From assembly GCA_028818995.1 (NCBI GenBank), contig JAPPMR010000523.1, positions 1 through 13,586 on the forward strand: a stretch of DNA of 13,586 nucleotides, read 5' to 3'. Below the pieces are notes generated by a model. It searched no databases and was not told where the DNA came from. It saw only the letters and a list, made by a program, of their open reading frames with translations. A program made the translations under genes and the position numbers. Numbering within the stretch: the stretch's first letter is position 1; every line of letters starts with the position of its first letter. The stretch comes from Candidatus Poribacteria bacterium (GTDB lineage Bacteria; Poribacteria; WGA-4E; WGA-3G). This document shows, piece after piece, positions 1 to 6,052 of this stretch.

Positions 1-548
1 AAAAAGCAATACTTCGCGGCACCGGTGAACTTGAAGGTGAAACTTTAGAAGAAGTCGTTTATGAAGGATATGGCCCCGGCGGTGTCGCGCTAATAATAGA
101 GGTGATAACCGATAACCGCAATCGTACAATCGCTGCAGTTAGACACACACTTAGCAAGTTTAATGGCAGAATCGGTGAACGCGGATGTGTAGCATGGGGA
201 TTCGATAAGTGTGGTCTCATTGTTGTTGATGCGGATAGCATTGATGAGGAAGAGTTGTTTTTAGTTGCCGCAGATGCAGGTGCTGAAGATTTAACTCCGA
301 TGGATGATACTATTGAAATTATAACCCCATTTGAACAGTTTGATAAAGTCGTCACTGCTATTCAATCTACTGACGCATCCATTCAATTAGCGGAAGTTAG
401 CATGATTCCTCAAAATACCGTTAGACTTGAAGGCAAAGAGGCGGAACGTATGTTAAGACTCATGGTAGCTTTGGATGAACTGGACGATGTGCAAAAAATC
501 TACGCTAACTTTGACATTCCTGATGACATTCTTGAAGCAGCAGCGTAG
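1..548 (+). CDS. yebC: YebC/PmpR (TACO1) family protein, 5' partial
   Basis: The reading frame is open from the first base (codons begin at position 3) to a TAG at 546-548, so the gene enters from outside the window and the in-frame GTG at 102 is not its start. About 181 residues are visible of a family that is usually near 250. Directly seen: the motif YEGYGPGGVA followed by a TDNRNRT segment, which is the family hallmark, and an acidic C-terminal region ending LDELDDVQKIYANFDIPDD. Members of this family are described as transcriptional regulators and, more recently, as translation factors that relieve ribosome stalling; which applies here cannot be told from sequence. It lies 20 bp upstream of ruvC in the same direction, an arrangement common in bacteria, so co-transcription with ruvCA is likely. 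Family assignment is firm. Confidence 0.93.
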   Translation, partial: KAILRGTGELEGETLEEVVYEGYGPGGVALIIEVITDNRNRTIAAVRHTLSKFNGRIGERGCVAWGFDKCGLIVVDADSIDEEELFLVAADAGAEDLTPMDDTIEIITPFEQFDKVVTAIQSTDASIQLAEVSMIPQNTVRLEGKEAERMLRLMVALDELDDVQKIYANFDIPDDILEAAA

Positions 549-568
549 TTATAAAGGACCTATTGTTA

Positions 569-1069
569 ATGATTATTCTTGGGATTGACCCTGGCATTGC
601 AAATACAGGTTATGGAATTGTCCAATCTGATGCCGCTCGTGTTCAACCGCTTCACTTCGGAAATATCCAGACCAGTCCTAAAACTGCATCTGAGGAACGT
701 TTGAAAACAATATATGACACCATATCTGAATTGATTACACAGTTTGACGTAGAATCCGTAGTGCTTGAAGATATTTTCTTTACCAAAAACGTGAACAACG
801 CTTATATTGTCGGCGAAGTGAAAGGTATAGTGAAATTAGCAGCAGCGAACAACAGCGCGCCTGTGACAACCTATTCACCGATGCAAGTTAAACAGACTGT
901 CGCTGGATACGGAAAAGCGACAAAGCTCCAAGTTCAAAAAATGGTCCAGGCATTACTGAAACTAAAAGAATTGCCTCAACCTGACCACGCCGCTGATGCT
1001 TTGAGTTTAGCAATTTGTCACGCTCGTTCTCACAAACTGCTCAAAATCCGAGAAAAATTTAAAAATTAA
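569..1069 (+). CDS. ruvC: RuvC, crossover junction endodeoxyribonuclease
   Basis: RuvC is the Holliday-junction resolvase that cuts symmetrically across four-way junctions moved by RuvAB. The ATG at 569 is chosen over an in-frame TTG at 563 because AAAGGA at 553-558 lies 10 nt upstream of the ATG but only 4 nt from the TTG, and because the protein then begins in the usual way (MIILGIDPG). It has 166 residues, normal for the family. Catalytic residues visible from the RNase H-like fold are D7 in GIDPG, E67 in VVLEDIFF, and H140 and D143 in PDHAADAL. The third acidic position is His, as in the Thermus enzyme and many other RuvCs, so this is not a defect. It is followed after 35 bp by ruvA, its functional partner. 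Confidence 0.96.
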   Translation: MIILGIDPGIANTGYGIVQSDAARVQPLHFGNIQTSPKTASEERLKTIYDTISELITQFDVESVVLEDIFFTKNVNNAYIVGEVKGIVKLAAANNSAPVTTYSPMQVKQTVAGYGKATKLQVQKMVQALLKLKELPQPDHAADALSLAICHARSHKLLKIREKFKN

Positions 1070-1104
1070 ATGTGTTTTAGAAGCCGAAAGGAAGCCGCAT
1101 TAGT

Positions 1105-1701
1105 ATGATTGCTCATCTAAAGGGAACGCTTGCCCATAAAGATACCAAAGGGGTAGTCGTTGATGTAAACGGTATCGGTTATTTAGTTGAAGTTGCGGAG
1201 CGAACAATCAACGGATTGCCCGCTATCGGTGAATCTATTACGTTTTATACCTACTATAGTCAAAATCGTGATAACGAAATTAAACTTTACGGATTCACTT
1301 CACACGATGCTCTCAAAATGTTTGAAATGGCGTTGACTGTCAAAGGGGTTGGCCCTTCACTTGCGCAAAATATCGTTACAAGACTATCACCTTCACAATT
1401 CCAACAAGCTGTCCTAAAAGAGAATATGGCAACTTTAATGCGGGTGCCTCGGTTGGGTAAAGAACTCGCGCAGCTTATCATCATCAAACTCAAAAAAAGC
1501 ATAGCTAAGGTCAAATTAGAGGAAAAAGTGGAACTTGTTGGAGATGGATCAACGCATCAAGCTGTCATCAATGTACTCGTTAACCTTGGTGCATCAGAAC
1601 TTGAGGCGGAACAAGCAGTAGAACAAGCACAACAAACACTTGGTGATGATGCTGATCGGGATGCACTGGTAAAGGAAGCACTACGATATATCCGAAATTA
1701 A
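1105..1701 (+). CDS. ruvA: RuvA, Holliday junction-binding protein
   Basis: RuvA tetramers bind Holliday junctions and load the RuvB motor. The ATG at 1105 has AAAGGAAG at 1087-1094, 10 nt upstream. The length (198 residues) is normal. Residues 1-62 form the OB-fold domain (MIAHLKGTL start, VNGIGYLVEV at 21-30). The first helix-hairpin-helix is near 79-91 (VKGVGPSLAQNIV) and the second near 114-126. The C-terminal RuvB-binding domain spans about 150-198 and ends in EALRYIRN. The second hairpin reads VPRLGKELAQ where most RuvAs have VPGIGKKTAE, so the first hairpin glycine is Arg116; see findings. The order ruvC-ruvA-ruvB is kept, with a 94-bp gap before ruvB that may contain a separate promoter. 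Confidence 0.95.
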   Translation: MIAHLKGTLAHKDTKGVVVDVNGIGYLVEVAERTINGLPAIGESITFYTYYSQNRDNEIKLYGFTSHDALKMFEMALTVKGVGPSLAQNIVTRLSPSQFQQAVLKENMATLMRVPRLGKELAQLIIIKLKKSIAKVKLEEKVELVGDGSTHQAVINVLVNLGASELEAEQAVEQAQQTLGDDADRDALVKEALRYIRN

Positions 1702-1711
1702 TCTTTTTATT

Positions 1712-1731
1712 ATCACAAATAATGTGATTTT
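1712..1731 (+). terminator. Weak AT-rich hairpin after ruvA
   Basis: ATCACA (1712-1717) and TGTGAT (1723-1728) can pair around the loop AATAA and run into four T residues (1728-1731). The stem is only 6 bp and AT-rich, so any termination would be partial. It could equally be chance in an AT-rich spacer. Confidence 0.2.
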
Positions 1732-1758
1732 GCTAAAATGCAAAACGCACCTTAAAAT
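1730..1758 (+). promoter_or_regulatory. Candidate promoter for ruvB
   Basis: TTGCTA (1730-1735, 4 of 6 matches to TTGACA) and TAAAAT (1753-1758, 5 of 6 to TATAAT) are separated by exactly 17 bp, about 37 bp upstream of the ruvB ATG. This would let ruvB be expressed apart from ruvCA. It is a pattern match only, in an AT-rich spacer. Confidence 0.35.
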
Positions 1759-1795
1759 GAAAAAACAATGATGGTCCTTATGTTAGGATAACAAT

Positions 1796-2836
1796 ATGGA
1801 TAACTTCAATAATCATGATAATGGTGATGACGATTTTGGATATAGCCTCCGTCCAGAAACTTTAGATGAATTCATCGGACAGGAGAAAGCCAAAGAACAA
1901 CTACGTATCCACATTGATGCAGTAAAAAATAGACGTGCTACAAAAAGTAAACGTGCTGCAAAAAGTAGAGATGATGTGTTAGAACATGTTCTCCTTGTCG
2001 GACCTCCCGGACTGGGTAAAACCACACTTGCCAAGATCATCGCCAATGAATTTGAGACTAATTTCAAACAAGCCATCGGTCCGGTGATGGAACGTATTGA
2101 TATCGCCTCTACATTAACTAATCTTGAAGAGGGGGATATCCTTTTTATTGACGAGATCCACGGAATGAAAGCGCCAATCCAGGAGTCGCTTTACCCTGTT
2201 CTTGAAGATTTTGTACTGGATCTACCTTTAGGTCAAGGACCCGGTTCTGAAGTTGTGCAACTTTCGGTCGCCCCTTTTACCTTAGTCGGAGCAACAACAC
2301 GCGAAGGTCTGCTTACCGGTCCGTTTCGATCAAGACTCGGAATCTACATACATCTTGATTACTACACACCTGAAGATATTCAGCAAGCCATCCGGATCAA
2401 CAGCGCTAAACTCAACATTAAAATAGAAGAAGACGCTGAATTTGCATTAGCACTACGTGCCCGTGGCACGATGCGAATCGCCAATAAACTCCTTGCTAAC
2501 ATCAGAGACTATGCACAAGTTAGAGGTGGTGGTGTTTTGACACTTGATGTTGTGGAAGAAGCATTGCAGTTTTTCGATATTGATGAAAAAGGTTTAAACG
2601 CACAAGACTACGCATATTTCCGTGTATTGATCCAAAATTTCAATGGTCGCGCGGGACTTAAAGCACTTGCCGTTGCACTTAGCGAAGATGAACGGACTAT
2701 TCGTGAAGTTTATGAACCGCACTATATTAAAGAGGGATTCTTGGCACTTACAGCAAGTGGCCGTGTCGCAACTGATGCTGCTTATGAATACTTTGGATAT
2801 CCTAAATCAAGCCAACCGACACTTTTTGATGTATGA
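1796..2836 (+). CDS. ruvB: RuvB, Holliday junction branch-migration ATPase
   Basis: RuvB is the AAA+ hexameric motor of the RuvABC resolvasome. The ATG at 1796 has AGGA at 1785-1788, 7 nt upstream; the product has 346 residues. In order: N-terminal LRPETLDEFIGQE (18-30), Walker A GPPGLGKTT (69-77), Walker B LFIDE (116-120), sensor 1 GATT (165-168), the arginine-finger region FRSRLG (177-182), sensor 2 Arg227 in RGTMRIAN, and the winged-helix domain from about 255. Differences from the usual family sequence include IDEIHGM for IDEIHRL, RGTMRIAN for RGTPRIAN, FNGRAGL for the longer FGGGPVGL, a basic 12-residue insertion at 47-58 encoded by a tandem repeat, and the C-terminal peptide QPTLFDV. 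All ATPase residues are present, so it should be active. The stop is TGA. Confidence 0.96.
   Translation: MDNFNNHDNGDDDFGYSLRPETLDEFIGQEKAKEQLRIHIDAVKNRRATKSKRAAKSRDDVLEHVLLVGPPGLGKTTLAKIIANEFETNFKQAIGPVMERIDIASTLTNLEEGDILFIDEIHGMKAPIQESLYPVLEDFVLDLPLGQGPGSEVVQLSVAPFTLVGATTREGLLTGPFRSRLGIYIHLDYYTPEDIQQAIRINSAKLNIKIEEDAEFALALRARGTMRIANKLLANIRDYAQVRGGGVLTLDVVEEALQFFDIDEKGLNAQDYAYFRVLIQNFNGRAGLKALAVALSEDERTIREVYEPHYIKEGFLALTASGRVATDAAYEYFGYPKSSQPTLFDV
1934..1969 (+). repeat. 18-bp imperfect tandem duplication inside ruvB
   Basis: Two adjacent 18-bp units (1934-1951 and 1952-1969) differ at two positions (units begin CGTGCTACAAAA and CGTGCTGCAAAA). They encode RATKSK and RAAKSR, residues 47-58 of RuvB. 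The insertion is in frame and lies between the N-terminal helix and the Walker A strand. Confidence 0.8.
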
Positions 2837-2897
2837 CTTCTCTTGAATTCATTTCATCCCAATTGTGCAGATATTTGATGTAATGTGTAATGATGAT

Positions 2898-3926
2898 ATG
2901 AAACTCTCTGATTTTGATTACGATCTACCACCTGATCGTATAGCGCAAGTCCCTTTGAAGCATCGTGACGCATCACGCTTAATGGTGATTGATCGAAGCA
3001 CAAGAGAATTTCATCATACGCAATTTTCACAGATAGGAGAATTTTTACCGGATCCAGCCTTGTTGGTTTTGAACGATACAAAGGTGATACCAGCAAGGTT
3101 AATCGGAAACAAAAGTGAAACTGGCGGTAAAATTGAACTGCTTCTCGTCCAAGAAAAGGGAACCGATACATGGGAGGTTTTAGCAAAGCCGCGCAGGATG
3201 CTGAAAGTAGGTACACAACTGACATTTGGCAATGGCGTTTTGATAGCTGAAGTCTTAGAAAAACCCGACGATGGAAATTGCATCGTTCGTTTTATATATA
3301 CAGGTGTTTTTTTTAAAATACTTGCTGAAATAGGAATGATGCCTTTACCGCCTTACATTCGGCGTTCACCTAACGAAGAAGATAAGGTGCGCTATCAGTC
3401 GGTTTACGCAACTAACGATGGTGCGATTGCCGCGCCGACAGCGGGATTACACTTTACCCCAGAATTGCTTGAAGAATTGCGAGGTAATGGAGTAGAAACA
3501 GCGATGCTTACGCTACATGTGGGGATCGGGACGTTTCAACCGGTTAAGGTTGAGAACGTTGAAACTCACAATATGCATGCTGAATACATACACCTTACTG
3601 AAACTAAAGCAAACCGAATTTGTAATGCACGCGATACGGGTTCAAAAATTGTCGCAATTGGTACCACGGTTGTGCGTGCTTTGGAAACAGCCGGTGCAAC
3701 AGGCACCGTTAAACCTTATAACGGGTACAGTGAACTTTTCATCTATCCCGGTTATCAATTTAAAGTTGTAGATGCGTTGCTTACCAATTTCCATCTACCT
3801 AAATCAACATTGCTCATGCTCGTAAGTGCCTTTGCTGATAGCGTATTGATACAAAAGGCTTATCAAGAAGCACTTCAACAAAACTATCGGTTTTACAGTT
3901 ACGGTGATGCAATGCTAATTCTATAA
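2898..3926 (+). CDS. queA: QueA, S-adenosylmethionine:tRNA ribosyltransferase-isomerase
   Basis: QueA transfers and isomerises the ribosyl group of SAM onto preQ1 at tRNA position 34, giving epoxyqueuosine. The frame is open from a GTG at 2865, but the ATG at 2898 is preferred because it gives the standard start MKLSDFDYDLP; no clear ribosome-binding site precedes any of the candidates. The product has 342 residues, normal for the family. Motifs seen: NDTKVIPARL (59-68), GGKIELLL (76-83), MPLPPYIRR, AAPTAGLHFT, LHVGIGTFQPV, GTTVVRALE, TNFHLPKSTLLMLV and the C-terminal YSYGDAMLIL. GMMPLPPY replaces the usual GEMPLPPY. A run of eight T at 3307-3314 lies in the coding sequence, but the frame stays intact. 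It sits 61 bp after ruvB, and yajC follows after 21 bp, without the tgt gene that often lies between. Confidence 0.95.
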   Translation: MKLSDFDYDLPPDRIAQVPLKHRDASRLMVIDRSTREFHHTQFSQIGEFLPDPALLVLNDTKVIPARLIGNKSETGGKIELLLVQEKGTDTWEVLAKPRRMLKVGTQLTFGNGVLIAEVLEKPDDGNCIVRFIYTGVFFKILAEIGMMPLPPYIRRSPNEEDKVRYQSVYATNDGAIAAPTAGLHFTPELLEELRGNGVETAMLTLHVGIGTFQPVKVENVETHNMHAEYIHLTETKANRICNARDTGSKIVAIGTTVVRALETAGATGTVKPYNGYSELFIYPGYQFKVVDALLTNFHLPKSTLLMLVSAFADSVLIQKAYQEALQQNYRFYSYGDAMLIL

Positions 3927-3947
3927 AAACAGAAGGAGAAATTAAAT

Positions 3948-4256
3948 ATGGCTGAAAGTCCTTTAATAAGTATGCTTTTTATGTTCATCCCAATGGCTGC
4001 TATCATCTATTTTCTGATGATTCGCCCAGAACAAACCAGACGGAAAAAACATCAAGCAATGTTAGAGAATTTGACAAAGGGTGATGAGATTGTAACGAAT
4101 GGCGGGTTGCACGGTAAAATTCTTGGCGTTGACAATGATAAGAAGATTCTTCTAATCTCTGTCGGGGAAGTAAACAATCAGGAAATGAAGGTGCATATAT
4201 CGCTGAGCTCTGTTGCTTTTCTGAAAAAAGGCGGTGAGCTTATTGAAGGGGAGTAG
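3948..4256 (+). CDS. yajC: YajC, Sec translocase accessory subunit
   Basis: YajC is a small inner-membrane protein that associates with SecDF in the Sec holotranslocon. The ATG at 3948 has a strong ribosome-binding site, AGAAGGAG (3931-3938), 9 nt upstream. The 102-residue product has one N-terminal membrane segment (about 6-24, LISMLFMFIPMAAIIYFLMI), followed by RPEQTRRKKHQAMLENL, the family signature, and then the small cytoplasmic beta domain with KGDEIVTNGGLHGKI. It normally precedes secD and secF; here the next gene is convergent on the minus strand and overlaps its last 17 bp. Assignment is firm. Confidence 0.93.
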   Translation: MAESPLISMLFMFIPMAAIIYFLMIRPEQTRRKKHQAMLENLTKGDEIVTNGGLHGKILGVDNDKKILLISVGEVNNQEMKVHISLSSVAFLKKGGELIEGE

Positions 4257-4884
4257 AATGTGTTATCAATAATTGGTAACATTTACCTTCATAAGTTATC
4301 AGGCGTGCGCGGTTTTTTTCGGACAACACAATCAGATTATTGTTGCTTAGGGCAATTCGCGTTGTTTTATTTTCAGGATCAATAAGTTGTAGTGTTGCCG
4401 AACCATTTTCGTCTTGGAATCGAAAGAAACTAATCGCTTCACCAATCCATTCAGTTAAAATGTTGTTTTCTATAATACGCAGTTGATAATCTGTTTGAGT
4501 TTCTACTTCACCTGCATCTAAAATGACCGCTGCTGTATCCGAATATGACGGAATTTTGCAAATTGCTATTTCTACTCTCGCTTTGTTTGTTATAACTTCA
4601 TAAGTAGTATGATGCGGAATATACGCAACGCTTGCATCGCCATCAAAAACATCGGCACGCTCACCCAAAATGCCATTTGCCTTGTTACCGTTATGACCAA
4701 CCAATAGGGTGCATTGTCCACCTAACACAATCAAAGCAACTTCGCAATCATCAGAATGATCAAAGTATGTTGATTCGGAGTCAAGATTGAGGATACCGAA
4801 ATGCAGATTTGTCGTGCCCAACTCACCAGGATCTACAAGAGGTGTATATCCATCGGTAGTTTTGTATTGCTTAATTACTGACAT
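4240..4884 (-). CDS. IolB-like cupin protein lacking the metal-binding loop
   Basis: The 214-residue product resembles 5-deoxy-glucuronate isomerase (IolB) in its first half: FGILNLDSES (29-38), CEVALIVLGGQCTLLVG (47-63), GERADVFDGD (74-83), VAYIPHHTTYEV (86-97) and VEIAICKIPS (104-113). IolB is a two-cupin, metal-dependent enzyme of myo-inositol breakdown, usually near 270 residues. In this protein the second cupin is short: RIIENNILTEWIGEAISFFRF (136-156) runs straight from the linker into a late strand, omitting the PPHKHD stretch that supplies metal-binding histidines, and the later GYHPV histidine motif is also absent. The usual C-terminal tail is missing. Isomerase activity is therefore doubtful. 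The start overlaps the restored 3' end of maf by 14 bp, and no ribosome-binding site is evident, which fits translational coupling. No other inositol genes are nearby. Confidence 0.6.
   Translation of the reverse strand: MSVIKQYKTTDGYTPLVDPGELGTTNLHFGILNLDSESTYFDHSDDCEVALIVLGGQCTLLVGHNGNKANGILGERADVFDGDASVAYIPHHTTYEVITNKARVEIAICKIPSYSDTAAVILDAGEVETQTDYQLRIIENNILTEWIGEAISFFRFQDENGSATLQLIDPENKTTRIALSNNNLIVLSEKNRARLITYEGKCYQLLITHSTPLQ
4261..4284 (+). terminator. Weak hairpin downstream of yajC
   Basis: TGTTATC (4261-4267) and GGTAACA (4275-4281) pair over 7 bp including one G-T, with the loop AATAATT and a short TTT after. It starts five bases beyond the yajC stop and lies inside the 3' coding region of the convergent gene. 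The T tract is short, so support is weak. Confidence 0.25.
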
Positions 4885-5464
4885 AGCGAGTAAATTCTGC
4901 TAATTGTTCTACAAGGCTTGCCAATGGCAGTCCAACAACGTTGAAATAACACCCTTCTATCCGTTTAACAAATGCTGCTCAACGACCCTGAATCCCGTCC
5001 GCTCCTGGCATATCTGTAGCTACTCCGGGTTCAATGTAAGCAGAAATTTCTGACGGACAAAGTTTTCTAAAATATACTTGTGTTGTTTCTACCCATGTTT
5101 TCTCTTTATTGAGTTTGGCATCTATTAGTGCAACGCCAGTTACGACTTCGTGACATGTGCCACTGAGGCGGGTTAACATCTCCTGAGCATGTGTCATGTT
5201 CTTCGGCTTACCGAGAAGTTCACCTTTTAACGAAACCAACGTATCTGCTCCAATAATAAACCCTTCAGTATGACGTTCAGCAACGGATCGTGCTTTCTGA
5301 AGGGCAAGTTCTTGAGTTACAAACTCAGCAGATGTATTATTTGGTGTAATTTCTGGAATGTTGCTGGGATATATCTCAAACATTAATCCAATTTGAGATA
5401 ATAGATCGGCGCGGCGTGGGGAAGCAGATGCTAAAATGAGACGCGGAATTTTCAAAAAAGGCAT
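4871..5464 (-). pseudogene. maf: Maf-type nucleoside triphosphate pyrophosphatase, interrupted by an in-frame TGA
   Basis: Maf proteins hydrolyse nucleoside triphosphates (dTTP, UTP or modified nucleotides) to monophosphates and help keep non-standard nucleotides out of nucleic acids. Seen: LASASPRR (11-18), GADT (72-75), GKPKN (85-89), SGTCHEVVTGV (101-111) and GIQGR (157-161). Translation then meets TGA at 4979-4981. The same frame continues for 35 more codons to TAA at 4871-4873 and reads on as normal Maf sequence, with RIEGCYFNVVGLPL and then a final helix, giving a 197-codon gene of ordinary length. The TGA stands where Maf proteins commonly have Gly, consistent with one GGA-to-TGA change. 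The preceding segment DMPGADGIQG also differs from the usual DKAGAYGIQG. No ribosome-binding site precedes the ATG, but it lies 7 bp after the upstream gene's stop, suggesting re-initiation. The gene may be a fresh pseudogene, a read-through gene, or carry a sequencing error. Confidence 0.85.
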
Positions 5465-5471
5465 AGCACTG

Positions 5472-5747
5472 TTATTTCAAACAATACCATTGATCGCTGT
5501 TTCTATCCTGAATCTGCAGTAATTCAGCGTCTATTAATTCCGTAATACCTTTGTCAATTTCTATTTTGGAAAACCCAACCTTTTCAAGGAGTTCATCTCT
5601 ATTTGGTGTGCGGAACCATTCAGGTTTTTCAAGGGAATCAGTTTCATTCCGAAAAACTTCCAAAGCACTATAGAGACGTAAAGTTTTTGCAGAAAGTCCT
5701 ACGAGTGGGTTTATATTTGAGTAAAATTCAACCGATTGTGTTTGCAT
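5472..5747 (-). CDS. Small putative winged-helix protein
   Basis: The 91-residue product is not recognised as a named family. The ATG is supported by GAGGA (complement of 5755-5759) 7 nt upstream, the best ribosome-binding site in this minus-strand unit. Residues 49-91 have the look of a winged helix: NRDELLEKVGFSKIEIDKGI (helix-turn-helix like) followed by TELIDAELLQIQDR and a short hydrophobic strand ending WYCLK. The N-terminal half (1-45) is a helix-rich segment with LSAKTLRLYSALEVF. It leads the unit formed with maf and the IolB-like gene, 7 bp before maf, and faces the methyltransferase operon across a 586-bp spacer. DNA binding is an inference from fold-like pattern only. Confidence 0.6.
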   Translation of the reverse strand: MQTQSVEFYSNINPLVGLSAKTLRLYSALEVFRNETDSLEKPEWFRTPNRDELLEKVGFSKIEIDKGITELIDAELLQIQDRNSDQWYCLK

Positions 5748-5929
5748 TTTGTAATCCTCAATAACTTATGAATTTCCTTATACATTGGTAATAACGCCTT
5801 TATTAAAAGAAAGGTTACATAAATATTACTTTGAACAGAATACATGTTAGCTTAACTGATGTCTGTAATTTAGCGTAGATTGGGTAAAACGCAGTGAAAT
5901 CCATAAGTGTCAATTTAGCATCTGATCTT

Positions 5930-5963
5930 TCTTGTGGAGGGCTTCCAAAGCCCGATTTTCTTC
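5930..5963 (+). repeat. Hairpin repeat copy 1 (TTGTGGAGGG type)
   Basis: The copy starts TCTTGTGGAGGGCTTCC. GGGCTT (5939-5944) pairs perfectly with AAGCCC (5948-5953) around CCA. The same frame of CTTGTGG, AGGG, stem, CCCG and a CTT-rich tail recurs 47 bp downstream in copy 2 with a different stem. Confidence 0.6.
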
Positions 5964-5976
5964 TTGTAGAAGCAAT

Positions 5977-6010
5977 CCTTGTGGGAGGGTTTGAAACCCG
6001 GAACTTCTTT
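5977..6010 (+). repeat. Hairpin repeat copy 2 (TTGTGGGAGGG type)
   Basis: The copy starts CCTTGTGGGAGGGTTTG. GGGTTT (5987-5992) pairs perfectly with AAACCC (5994-5999) around a single G. Compared with copy 1 the C-G pair of the stem is replaced by T-A on both sides, a compensatory change that keeps pairing. Confidence 0.6.
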
Positions 6011-6030
6011 GTAATCGCATCTTTTTCACT

Positions 6031-6052
6031 GGCGAGGTCTCCTAACCACGCC
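6031..6052 (+). repeat. Hairpin repeat copy 3 (GGCGAGGT type)
   Basis: GGCG (6031-6034) pairs with CGCC (6049-6052) and GGT (6036-6038) with ACC (6045-6047), separated by one A-A mismatch. The loop is CTCCTA (6039-6044), which resembles the loop CTCCGA of copy 4 read on its minus strand. Confidence 0.5.

Noticed and set aside
2854..3225. 123-codon minus-strand open frame opposite the start of queA
   Set aside because: It is antisense to well-conserved QueA motifs and has no start signal; it is a shadow frame.
3307..3314. Run of eight T in queA as a possible frameshift site
   Set aside because: The frame on both sides matches QueA without interruption, so no frameshift is needed.
4979..4981. 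TGA in maf read as a sense codon (selenocysteine, or Gly as in some uncultured phyla)
   Set aside because: TGA ends several other genes here at the expected lengths, Sec at a Gly site has no chemical logic in Maf, and no supporting hairpin was evident downstream; a mutation or error is simpler.
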